From Bacteroidota bacterium (lineage in GTDB: Bacteria; Bacteroidota; Ignavibacteria; Ignavibacteriales; Ignavibacteriaceae), in the NCBI GenBank assembly GCA_023453665.1, contig JAEXTA010000206.1:1-24987 (forward strand): DNA of 24,987 bases, read 5' to 3'. Both the position numbers and the translations under genes were made by a program. The stretch's first letter is position 1. The number at the start of each line of letters is the position of its first letter. Below the pieces are notes generated by a model. That model ran no database searches and was not told the DNA's origin. It saw only the letters and a list, made by a program, of their open reading frames with translations. Of this stretch, positions 16,734 through 24,882 are shown in pieces.

Positions 16734-17359
16734 ACATAAAACATTCAAAAGTTATTCTGGCAATACTTTATCTTGTAGGCATTGCAGGACACTTGATCCC
16801 GCTCACAAAGAACATTATGCTGACATTAACACCTTATACTTTACTGATGGCAGGCGTACTTGTGATAGTTTCGTCATCCGATAAAAAAAATGTTCAGCTT
16901 TTAAAATGGATGATTATCACATACTCTTTTACTTTTTTGTCGGAAGTGATTGGAGTACATACTGGTCTAATTTTTGGCTCTTATATTTACGGTAATATTC
17001 TCGGATTAAAACTTTTGGGTGTACCTCTTATTATAGGCTTCAACTGGGTTTTGATAATATTGGGCGCGATTAATATAGCCGAGTCAATTGAAAAAAACGC
17101 TTTTACAACTGCCATGCTTGCTGCAGTACTGGCGGTTCTGTTTGATCTGATGCTTGAGCCCATTGCAATTAAACTTGATTACTGGAACTGGACAAAAGGA
17201 GGTATCCCACTTCGCAATTACTATGCATGGTTTGGAATTGCATTTATTAGTTCATATTTATATAAAAAGATGAGTGTAAAAACTGACACAGATATATTCA
17301 GATTTTATTTTGTTTTGCAGTTAATATTTTTTGTTGTTTTATCTTTATTTATAGGTTGA
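16712..17359 (+). CDS. cruF: Carotenoid 1',2'-hydratase, CruF type
   Basis: A 215-residue membrane protein of the CruF/bisanhydrobacterioruberin hydratase family (PF04240). Family landmarks in order: FLSEVIGVHTGLIFGSYIYG (E78, G81, TG, FG.Y.YG), GVPLIIGFNWVLI, FDLMLEPIAIKLDYWNW (D145, EP 149-150, W158, W160), and GGIPLRNYYAWFGIA. About seven helices. CruF hydrates the psi-end double bond to give a 1'-hydroxyl; with CrtD and a ketolase this gives the Deinococcus/Salinibacter-style acyclic end. The TTG start at 16712 is the longest option, but an ATA codon at 16736 sits nicely behind AGAAAGG; no in-frame ATG exists before 16816. crtW begins two bases after its stop. Confidence 0.88.
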   Translation: MERQKGLDIKHSKVILAILYLVGIAGHLIPLTKNIMLTLTPYTLLMAGVLVIVSSSDKKNVQLLKWMIITYSFTFLSEVIGVHTGLIFGSYIYGNILGLKLLGVPLIIGFNWVLIILGAINIAESIEKNAFTTAMLAAVLAVLFDLMLEPIAIKLDYWNWTKGGIPLRNYYAWFGIAFISSYLYKKMSVKTDTDIFRFYFVLQLIFFVVLSLFIG

Positions 17360-17360
17360 T

Positions 17361-18041
17361 ATGGGAATCTTTTTTGCAATACTTATAATTATGTTATGGT
17401 CAGTAAATCTTTACTTTAGTTTATCTTTTGTTGAAACCAGTTTAACTTTCTTCAACTATTATGCTCATATTTTATTGCAAACATACCTGTTTACAGGATT
17501 ATTCATTACCGCTCATGACGCGATGCATGGGAGTATTTCATTTAATAAAACTGCAAATAAATTATTTGGTTGGACTGCAGCATTTTTATTCGCCGGTTTA
17601 TCCTATAAAAAATTGTTAAGCAATCACATACTTCATCATAAATTCCCCGGAACAGAGCAGGACCCTGATTATTATAAAGGCAGACAAAACATTTTTGTGT
17701 GGTGGACTGTTTTTCTTTTCCGTTATGTTTCTATTATACAATTATTGATTATGGCATTACTCTTTAATTTTCTGAAAATATTTTTTTCTGATGAATCCAT
17801 TCTTAGTTTCTGGGTTGTACCGGCAGTACTTTCAACGTTTCAGTTGTTTTATTTTGGAACTTACAAACCACATATGCAGCCTCACACAAACGATATGAAA
17901 CCTCATAATGCAAGAACATTAAAGAAGAATCATTTCTTTGCAATGATAAGCTGTTATTTTTTTGGATATCATCACGAACATCATGAATCCCCCCACACAC
18001 CCTGGTGGCAGATGTTTAAATTAAAGAAGGCAAATAATTAA
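17361..18041 (+). CDS. crtW: Beta-carotene ketolase CrtW type
   Basis: A 226-residue membrane di-iron oxygenase of the fatty acid desaturase/CrtW superfamily. Three histidine boxes are intact: AHDAMHG (H52, H56), NHILHH (H89, H92, H93) and YHHEHHE (H204, H207, H208). The GLFITAHDAMHG and HHKFPGTEQDPD stretches are those of bacterial CrtW ketolases, not of CrtZ hydroxylases or fatty-acid desaturases. It should introduce the C4 keto group on the ionone ring. Last gene of the operon: its TAA overlaps the reverse-strand stop of the hybrid kinase by bases (18038-18041), so there is no intergenic terminator between the convergent genes. Two bases after cruF. Length slightly below typical CrtW (about 240). 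Confidence 0.88.
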   Translation: MGIFFAILIIMLWSVNLYFSLSFVETSLTFFNYYAHILLQTYLFTGLFITAHDAMHGSISFNKTANKLFGWTAAFLFAGLSYKKLLSNHILHHKFPGTEQDPDYYKGRQNIFVWWTVFLFRYVSIIQLLIMALLFNFLKIFFSDESILSFWVVPAVLSTFQLFYFGTYKPHMQPHTNDMKPHNARTLKKNHFFAMISCYFFGYHHEHHESPHTPWWQMFKLKKANN

Positions 18042-19552
18042 TTGGTGACTGAATCGAGTGTACTTGTAAGTACATTTTTTGCGAATGGTTTAACAATAAA
18101 TTTATCGGCACCAGCTTCATAAAACTGCTTGATCTTATCGTCCATAAACTCGCTTGATATTATTATAATGGGCCGTTTGTGAGGATCATGTTTTTTCAGA
18201 TCCCGGCATATTATCAGGCTTTGTTCCCAATGATTCTGGTTGACATCGAATATTATAACATTAAAATCTTCTTTGCTTATATATTCAAGCTTGAATTCCC
18301 TGAAATTATGTGCTTCAATAATATGTGTTCTTTTCAGGTAAGCATTAAGCAGTTCATAAGATTCACTTGAATCATCAAGCATCATTATTTTTTTCATTCC
18401 TGTTTCCGCTTGAACCCTGATTTTACTTTCCTCTTTAGGATAATTTGCGGTTAAAGGCAAAGTGAAAGTAAAAGTTGAACCGACCCCTTTTATGCTGTCA
18501 ACCAAAAGTGAACCACCCATTTTTTCGAAATATCTTTTAGCCAAAGCCAATCCAAGCCCATTGCCTTCAAAGGTTCTTCCTATGTCAAGGTCTTCCTGGC
18601 TGAATGGCTGAAACAGATGGTCAAGATATTTTGATGAGATACCAATTCCGGTATCTTTAATTTTACATACAGCTATACCTCTGTCTTCAATCACTTCGGT
18701 TTCTATTTCAATATAACCCTGCTGAGTAAATTTAACCGCATTGTTTAGCAAATTATCTATTGCATTTTCAACACAATGCACATCAACATCTACAAAGATT
18801 TGAAAATTTTTGAAATTCTTTTTTAGTTCTATCTTTTTTGACGATGCTGATTTTTCAATCTGTTTTAGACTGTTGTTGAGTATTGTAATTATATCTCTCG
18901 ATTCGAGTTTCAGATTATAGTTTCCGGCTTCAATCTGGGCAAACTCAAGCATCTGCGTTATACTTTTAAAGAGTCTTTCGCTACCACTGTAAAGATTATC
19001 AAGATAGACTTTATCTTCGGAACTGATTTTGTCTTTAAGATTTTCTTTAATGATTGAAGAATAGCCAAGAATTATATTCAAAGGAGTACGAAGTTCATGA
19101 GAGAGAACATTTAGAAAAGTATTTTTTAATCTCTCAGCTTCCCTGTTACCGTCGCGGGCTTTCAATACTTCCTGTTCAGTAAGATACATTTCAGTCTGGT
19201 CATCATGAGTTATAACAATAAACTGACTATCGCTCACTTCTACAGGGAATATTTCTGTACGGAATACAGGAATTGTTATTTCTTTGCTTCTTAAAAGAGA
19301 ATCGGAATAATTATCCACCCGGAATTTATTTTTCTGTTCAATAACTTTTTGAATAATTGAAAGCACACCGTTTTTTCTTAGCTCACTGTCATCATAAACT
19401 GAATAATTTTTTAAATCATCAAGTGAGTATCCCCAGAACGAAACAAATTCATCATTAACATAAACAATTTCACCTGAATGATTAAGTACGGTAACCGGGA
19501 AATGGAGCTGACTATACAGCTCCTGAAAATATTTAATTGTTGATTCCTGCAT
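18038..19552 (-). CDS. Hybrid sensor histidine kinase with PAS, HisKA, HATPase and receiver domains
   Basis: A 504-residue cytosolic hybrid kinase. Residues 1-115 form a PAS sensor (LHFPVTVLNHSGEIVYVNDEFVSFWGY). A short coiled linker (125-145) leads to HisKA with phospho-acceptor H152 in LSHELRTPLNIILGYSS. The HATPase domain follows: N-box LLNNAVKF near 270, D300 in DTGIGI, and EGNGLGLALAK. The C-terminal receiver (about 386-504) has D393/D394, phospho-acceptor D436 (IIFDV), S466 and K488 (IVKPF). No membrane segments, so the input is internal. It is the second gene of an operon, two bases after the GAF kinase stop. No output domain is present; phosphate must go to another partner. Its stop overlaps the crtW stop on the opposite strand. 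Confidence 0.9.
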   Translation of the reverse strand: MQESTIKYFQELYSQLHFPVTVLNHSGEIVYVNDEFVSFWGYSLDDLKNYSVYDDSELRKNGVLSIIQKVIEQKNKFRVDNYSDSLLRSKEITIPVFRTEIFPVEVSDSQFIVITHDDQTEMYLTEQEVLKARDGNREAERLKNTFLNVLSHELRTPLNIILGYSSIIKENLKDKISSEDKVYLDNLYSGSERLFKSITQMLEFAQIEAGNYNLKLESRDIITILNNSLKQIEKSASSKKIELKKNFKNFQIFVDVDVHCVENAIDNLLNNAVKFTQQGYIEIETEVIEDRGIAVCKIKDTGIGISSKYLDHLFQPFSQEDLDIGRTFEGNGLGLALAKRYFEKMGGSLLVDSIKGVGSTFTFTLPLTANYPKEESKIRVQAETGMKKIMMLDDSSESYELLNAYLKRTHIIEAHNFREFKLEYISKEDFNVIIFDVNQNHWEQSLIICRDLKKHDPHKRPIIIISSEFMDDKIKQFYEAGADKFIVKPFAKNVLTSTLDSVTN

Positions 19553-19554
19553 GA

Positions 19555-20859
19555 TTATACAACCGGCAAACTAAATTGAATTGTAGCTCCATTTTCTACA
19601 GGCATTACTTTAATTTCACCTTTGTGTTGATCGATTATACTCTTGCAGAGAAATAAACCGTAATTATTCTTTTGTGAATTTACCAGCTCAAAAACAGAAT
19701 TTATTTTATCAGGTGGAAATCCCGGGCCATTATCTGAGACTCTTACAATGATGTTATGATTTTCCACATAGGTTTTAACATTTATTGTTGCATCAATTTT
19801 AGCCTCTGCAGAATTCGTGAATAAATGAACCAGCAGATGCTGAATTTGTTCACTATCATATTTACTCATTGGAAGCGGACTGAATTCAGTAGTAAAAGTG
19901 ATTGAGTAGAATTTTTTTATCGGGGAAATATACTTAATAACTGATTGTATCGTCCTGTTTAAATCACCGCTGTCTTTGTTCAGATTCATGACAGAAGTTT
20001 CCAGCAGAACCTGCGCATACTTCTGAATACTTCTGATACTGTCTATCGCCACTTTTGATTTAAGCTTCAACCTGTCAAATAAAATTGAATCTGAATTTTT
20101 AATTTCCATTGATTCTTTTTGAGCTTTCTCAATCGTCCGCATTAGTGATTCGGTTTCAAGTAGCGCCAGATGTACCAGGCCCTGCAATGATTGTCCAATT
20201 TCCGAATCAATACTTGATTTCAGCGCTTTTCTTTCGGCCTGTATCAGTTGTGTGTTAGCTTCCTGCAAGGCATTGTTTGCACTTATCTGACCATCATACA
20301 ATTGTGCATTTCTGATTGCGGTAGCTGCTTGTCCTGCTAATATTTCAAAAGTATCTGTTATTTCCTTTGCCTTAATTTTATGCAGATGTTTACTGTCAAC
20401 ATAAACCACACCGATTTTTTTATCGCCTGTAATTAGAGGTGAACATAGAATGGTCTGCAGATCAAGCTTGATAATACTTTTACTCGGATCAAAATTTGTA
20501 TCGCTTTGGGCACCTTCAATAAATATTGATTGCCCTGAAACGAATACATCTTCAACGACGGTATTACTTACCTGGAACAGATTTTCGGGAAGGTTATTGC
20601 CTTTGGAATCCAGGCCTATTTTATATTCAAGTTTACCGTTTGAATCTTTAAGAACTATAAAACCTCTTTCTGAATTAGTAATTCGGATGGAATTTTTTAA
20701 TACTAATTCAAGTACATCATCAAGTATCAAAGACCTGTTGACGGAATTCACTATATCCAGAATTGATTCGAGGTTCTTTACTCTTTCAAAAGATTCATCG
20801 GAAGGGAGCTGATTTTTACGTTCAGCATCTAATTTATTTTTGAATTCCGAAAATTTCAT
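19555..20859 (-). CDS. GAF-domain sensor kinase-like protein with degenerate H-box
   Basis: A 434-residue cytosolic protein. A GAF domain spans about 40-185 (LDDVLELVLKNSIRITNSERGFIVL ... ILCSPLITGDKKIGVVYVDS). A coiled-coil linker (190-215) leads to a dimerisation-like region where SEIGQSLQGLVHLALL aligns with the HisKA H-box HEI.xPLxGL; the histidine position is S219 and the proline is S224. The C-terminal GHKL ATPase domain is present: N349 in HLFTNSAEA, D376 in SDNGPGF, and a short, glycine-poor G2 (NNYGLFLCKS). So it may bind ATP without autophosphorylating. GGGAAC precedes the ATG at 20859. It heads a two-gene operon, two bases before the hybrid kinase, and probably works with it as sensor partner. 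Confidence 0.85.
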   Translation of the reverse strand: MKFSEFKNKLDAERKNQLPSDESFERVKNLESILDIVNSVNRSLILDDVLELVLKNSIRITNSERGFIVLKDSNGKLEYKIGLDSKGNNLPENLFQVSNTVVEDVFVSGQSIFIEGAQSDTNFDPSKSIIKLDLQTILCSPLITGDKKIGVVYVDSKHLHKIKAKEITDTFEILAGQAATAIRNAQLYDGQISANNALQEANTQLIQAERKALKSSIDSEIGQSLQGLVHLALLETESLMRTIEKAQKESMEIKNSDSILFDRLKLKSKVAIDSIRSIQKYAQVLLETSVMNLNKDSGDLNRTIQSVIKYISPIKKFYSITFTTEFSPLPMSKYDSEQIQHLLVHLFTNSAEAKIDATINVKTYVENHNIIVRVSDNGPGFPPDKINSVFELVNSQKNNYGLFLCKSIIDQHKGEIKVMPVENGATIQFSLPVV

Positions 20860-20990
20860 TTGTTCCCGCTAAACATGGAAATTTCATTTGCGAATAATAT
20901 AACTCTTTGAACAGAAATTAAAAACTGATTAGTGATGTACGTTACCCCCTAACCGATGATTGCAATGATTAATGCTGAACAAAGTAATTT
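20860..20990 (-). promoter_or_regulatory. Intergenic region upstream of the kinase operon
   Basis: A 131-bp gap between the 1222-residue secreted-protein gene and the kinase operon, both reading leftward. It would carry the promoter for the kinases. There is no convincing terminator hairpin, so partial read-through from the large gene is possible. Confidence 0.3.
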
Positions 20991-23900
20991 CTAGTTCTTA
21001 AGAAGTTTGAACGAAAGAAACCATTCATCTGAATCCCCATTCTTGAACCAGGCTTTTGCAATGCCGGCAGAGAATGTTGATTCAAGATTGAACCAATGTT
21101 TAAAAACAAAATTGATCTGCCCCCCTGCATTTATGAAACGTTCGGGTTTATCAAGATTTATTATTAATGATTTGGAGAACAATGAAATATTTATGTTGTC
21201 CAAAAAATGTGACGCTAATTCAATTCCGCCAAAACTGACCGGAGGAAAAGAGTTTTCGATAAGAATCTGGCCAAAGTTATCCGCAAAAATGCTGTATATA
21301 GGGACACCCGGGAAACGATATATGTTACGGTATTGTCTGACAGAAACATTTTCCAATTCTCTGTTTCCGAATCCTCCTAAGAAATATTTTGCCTGGAAGA
21401 GTTTTTCATCCGGTTTATGATAACCTGAAGCGAGTTTAAAGTGGAAAACATTGTGTGGTATTAACCAAGTAGTGTAGTGATCCCACTCTGCAAATACTTG
21501 CCCTGTGTAATGGGGATCATCGGGGTTAGAAGCAAAGAAAAGTAGCGTAAAATTAAATTCATTACCATCTTCCAGGTCAACGCTGCCAACGCTTCTTCGT
21601 ATATTTTTTGAATTAAGATTAGTTTGTGCAACAATGAAATCTGGTTCTGAAACCCGGATATTATTATCAATAAAATATTCAACCCCGGTAAAAACAGATA
21701 TTTCAGACCGCTGTTTTATTTTTAAAGGATTATCATATACCCAAAAATGATTATGCGCGACTAAAAATCTTGAGCCGAGCATTCCCTTTTTTCTTTTATT
21801 TACAAGGTCATAAAAATCCGGTGCATTATAATTAATAGCGAACTCGTATTTCTTTTTATAATCATACTTAGTTTTAAGATGAAACCTGACATCATTCCCG
21901 TTTTCCCTGAATGGAGACACACCAAGTTCCATTGTGAAGTCGTGATTGATTATTGGATCTGCAACATGCAAATAAAACCCGAGCACTTTTTGTGATAGAA
22001 AACCGGTGATCACCGGTATAAAAGTATTCACATCCAGATAACTAAAACCATTATAGATTTCTCCTGCAGAGATTTCCACAGGTTCTTTTTGTCCCGGTTT
22101 AATTATCAGGTCAAGTACTTTTGTATCCTTATCAATTACCTGTTGACCTAAATATTGAATTGCAGGTAAATGTGATGCTGGTTTATTTTCCAGCATTACA
22201 GGATAAAATCCATCCGTAGAAAACTCAAATGCAAATAAAGAATCTTTAGTTATTTCAATTGGTTTAAAAAATCCGCGAACCGTGTTTGTCAATGCTTCTG
22301 TATTTTTTTCAATCAGATTATATCGATATATATTTGATACTCCGTTAGTGTACGCGTTCCAGAAAATAGACAAGCCATCATTACTCCAGGAAGGGTTTTC
22401 CGGCGAACCTGATTCAGCAAAAATTAAATAGTCTGATGAATTTCCTTGCTTAAGTTTTTCACATTCAAATGCGGCGATAAACTGATGCCCGTTGGATTTC
22501 TTTATCACTGCACACAGTATAGTTCCGCTTTTGTTGATTGATAATTGATGAACCTCATCGCCGATATCAAATCCTATTAATTGTTCTATCTTGTTATAAG
22601 GATATTCAGAGTAACACAGAGTAGCCTTCCCTCCCGAATGCTGAATGCCCCACAATTCCCTTGTTCCCGGAGAAACACTCAGATGACCAATTCTATAATC
22701 TTCAAACAAAAGTTTTTTATCTTCAGATTTTATATCATAGACCCATATATCTCTGTACAATTCATTATTGTTGGTGGTGTAAAATAATAAACCGTTTGTT
22801 TCATCATAAGCGGTTGAAGCAACTCCGATGAGACTTGGAGTTGGTAAAGAAGTTAATTCATATGTTAACCCGGTATTAATATTAATAGAAGCAATCGACG
22901 CCAGTTCATTTGGTCTGTGATAACCAACTATCAAACTATTGCGGCTGTGGTTAAAGAATGGCTGTGTAACCCATCCTAATGGATTTTGCGATATATACCG
23001 GACTTCAGTAGTACCTGTTGCCTTTAGCTTTTCAATATTTTTCTGCTGGAATTTTTTTTCATACTCTATAAAATCATCCCAGGTTTCTGAAAAATTTTTC
23101 CCAAACACATTTTCAAACTTTGATTTGTATCCCGGAAAAAATTCTGTGTTTTTGGTAATAAACCAATTGAAGAGTTTTTCATAACCAAATTTTATGAACA
23201 GATATGTCGCGAAACGTCCGCCATAAAGATAGTTCAGAGTTTCAAGTAAATAATTTTTTTGGGCAAGTTCTGCATCAATTTCAACGTAACCGGCAAATTG
23301 TTTTTTTTCTTCCACAAGACTTCTAAAAAACATTTCATCAAAATTTCCGAGTGTTCTGCCAAAACCTCCGCTTAACCATGTTTCAAGAAACACAGCTATA
23401 GATTCCTGGTGCCACCTTGGTGTAAACCGATTTGAATTTGTTAATAAACTTGCGGGTATTGTAATTGGCTGAGGCTGTTCGGGGGCAACTTTCGAAAACA
23501 AAGTTCTGAAAAAATTTTCAACACCCGAAGAATGATCATTAACAATTATATGAACCAGTTCATGATTTAGTATCCACTGATATCGTTCATTCAAAGGAAC
23601 ATTTTCATATCCCGGTTCAAATGGTTCGATTTCCAATCTTATAAAATTAACCGGTACTGTTGTAGCTGCACCGAATCCATAATCATGAATATCAAACGCA
23701 GCAATAACAATTTTTTCACTTGGTATATACTTAAATAAATCAGAAAGCACTTTTAAAGAAGTTTCTGCTGATTCCAAAATATGATCTGTCAGGTAATCAT
23801 TGTTCGATCTGAAAATGATCCTGAAATGTTCACTTTCTTTAATGAACCAGTCTTCCTGTAAATTAAATTCAAGCTTAATATGAATATCATTATTGCCGGG

Positions 23901-24659
23901 AGATTTTATTATTTCGCATGTTTTATATGCAACATTAAAGTCAATCAAGAACTCTGAATAATCGTCGTACTTTTTTACCTGAATTTGTTTTATTGATTTG
24001 GCTTTTGATTTACCTTCTATAAAAGTTGTGTCTATTGTGGCTCTTAAAATTTTAACTGACAGCTTAGAGCCATCAAATCTTTGAATATTCGCTGCGACTC
24101 TATTGTCTGATTTCAATTTTATTAAAAGGCTATTCTGATCTTCTGTTAGACTTATTCCGTATAAATTAAATTTACTTTGTGGTTTAAAATCTTCCAGCTT
24201 TTCAATGTCGATTGATGGGGTTTTTGTTTGTTCAGGATAGATCAGATTCAATTTATCATTATATACAAAATACTTTCCCGAAACATAGTTGAAAAATCTG
24301 ATAGAGAATGAAAGTGGAGCATAAACAGATCCTTCCATAATAAATGTTGAACCAGGCATCTGAAAAATTTTTTCATTAGCCCCACTTTGCTGCACTACAA
24401 TGAAAGGATTTTTAATGCTGTAAATCAGTTTTTTGTCCAATGAATATATTACAATTTTTTGTGACAAATTATTGTAATCATGCTTCAGGTTTAATACATC
24501 AGCAAGTTCAGTTAGCGAGATATAGACAACTTCATTTCTAAAAATTATGGAAAGGTCAGATGATTTGTTTTCGTTATCTGTTATTATTTTAATTTTATCC
24601 TGACTGAAAAGAAATTGGGGGAGTAAAAAAAGGAAGAGTAATAATATCTTATAATTCAT
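20991..24659 (-). CDS. Large secreted HExxH-peptidase / propeller / beta-barrel protein
   Basis: A 1222-residue surface protein. Residues 1-20 are a signal peptide (KILLLFLFLLPQFLFSQ). About 25-140 resembles a copper-amine-oxidase-N/stalk-like domain (EVVYISLTELADVLNLKHDYN ... EGSVYAPLSFSIRFF); 150-265 is a beta-rich AMIN-like region. A zinc peptidase-like domain follows: HELVH (H366, E367, H370) with a glutamate-type third ligand candidate E419 in WHQESIAVFLE, as in gluzincins. About 545-830 has repeated PD40/TolB-like propeller strands (ISIFW-, SPGTRELWGI, SWSNDGLSIFW). From about 880 to the end the alternating aromatic strands (FHFKLASGYH, YFLGGFGNREL, INFVFKHWFNLESTFSAG) look like an outer-membrane barrel. 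No Shine-Dalgarno is seen before the ATG. Domain calls after the peptidase are moderate; the substrate is unknown. Confidence 0.8.
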   Translation of the reverse strand: MNYKILLLFLFLLPQFLFSQDKIKIITDNENKSSDLSIIFRNEVVYISLTELADVLNLKHDYNNLSQKIVIYSLDKKLIYSIKNPFIVVQQSGANEKIFQMPGSTFIMEGSVYAPLSFSIRFFNYVSGKYFVYNDKLNLIYPEQTKTPSIDIEKLEDFKPQSKFNLYGISLTEDQNSLLIKLKSDNRVAANIQRFDGSKLSVKILRATIDTTFIEGKSKAKSIKQIQVKKYDDYSEFLIDFNVAYKTCEIIKSPGNNDIHIKLEFNLQEDWFIKESEHFRIIFRSNNDYLTDHILESAETSLKVLSDLFKYIPSEKIVIAAFDIHDYGFGAATTVPVNFIRLEIEPFEPGYENVPLNERYQWILNHELVHIIVNDHSSGVENFFRTLFSKVAPEQPQPITIPASLLTNSNRFTPRWHQESIAVFLETWLSGGFGRTLGNFDEMFFRSLVEEKKQFAGYVEIDAELAQKNYLLETLNYLYGGRFATYLFIKFGYEKLFNWFITKNTEFFPGYKSKFENVFGKNFSETWDDFIEYEKKFQQKNIEKLKATGTTEVRYISQNPLGWVTQPFFNHSRNSLIVGYHRPNELASIASININTGLTYELTSLPTPSLIGVASTAYDETNGLLFYTTNNNELYRDIWVYDIKSEDKKLLFEDYRIGHLSVSPGTRELWGIQHSGGKATLCYSEYPYNKIEQLIGFDIGDEVHQLSINKSGTILCAVIKKSNGHQFIAAFECEKLKQGNSSDYLIFAESGSPENPSWSNDGLSIFWNAYTNGVSNIYRYNLIEKNTEALTNTVRGFFKPIEITKDSLFAFEFSTDGFYPVMLENKPASHLPAIQYLGQQVIDKDTKVLDLIIKPGQKEPVEISAGEIYNGFSYLDVNTFIPVITGFLSQKVLGFYLHVADPIINHDFTMELGVSPFRENGNDVRFHLKTKYDYKKKYEFAINYNAPDFYDLVNKRKKGMLGSRFLVAHNHFWVYDNPLKIKQRSEISVFTGVEYFIDNNIRVSEPDFIVAQTNLNSKNIRRSVGSVDLEDGNEFNFTLLFFASNPDDPHYTGQVFAEWDHYTTWLIPHNVFHFKLASGYHKPDEKLFQAKYFLGGFGNRELENVSVRQYRNIYRFPGVPIYSIFADNFGQILIENSFPPVSFGGIELASHFLDNINISLFSKSLIINLDKPERFINAGGQINFVFKHWFNLESTFSAGIAKAWFKNGDSDEWFLSFKLLKN

Positions 24660-24721
24660 TAGCAGCAGTATGTGTATTCTCAGAAGTAAATAAAAATTTA
24701 TTTTTTATTCCATGTGAATAT

Positions 24722-24751
24722 AAAAAAAGCCCTCAAATAAATTGAGGGCTT
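24722..24751 (-). terminator. Rho-independent terminator for the repeat-protein gene
   Basis: A 10-bp perfect stem AAGCCCTCAA / TTGAGGGCTT (24727-24736 and 24742-24751) with a 5-base loop, and a run of seven A on the plus strand at 24722-24728, which becomes a U-run after the hairpin on the minus strand. It therefore terminates leftward transcription from the repeat-protein gene and isolates it from the 1222-residue gene. The plus strand shows no U-run after the hairpin. Confidence 0.85.
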
Positions 24752-24882
24752 ACTGTATTATTTACAGCTGATACTTTCCTAGGAAAAGATCAGTAGAGAA
24801 TAATCTCAGCTAACCAAATACCTTTCGAGTGTATCAAGTTCGAAAGATAGATCCTGTAAAGGACATAGAGCAAGTTGTCAAA
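24752..24882 (-). other. 3' untranslated region with two small hairpins
   Basis: About 131 bp between the stop codon of the repeat-protein gene and its terminator. It contains a 12-bp perfect palindrome TTTCCTAGGAAA (24775-24786), part of a longer imperfect hairpin from TGAT to ATCA, and a 7-bp inverted repeat CTTTCGA / TCGAAAG (24822-24828, 24840-24846) with an 11-base loop. I see no open frame in it. The hairpins may be stabilising or regulatory RNA structure. Confidence 0.4.

Noticed and set aside
17361..18041. Fatty acid desaturase or CrtZ hydroxylase instead of CrtW
   Set aside because: Box spacing and the GLFITAHDAMHG and FPGTEQDPD segments are of the CrtW type, and the gene closes a carotenoid operon.
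20450..21420. Plus-strand frames opposite the kinase gene and the large surface-protein gene
   Set aside because: They are antisense to strongly supported coding regions, lack ribosome sites and have no recognisable protein features.
24727..24751. Hairpin as a plus-strand terminator
   Set aside because: The plus strand has no U-run after the stem (TTACTG), whereas the minus strand has seven U; it terminates leftward transcription.
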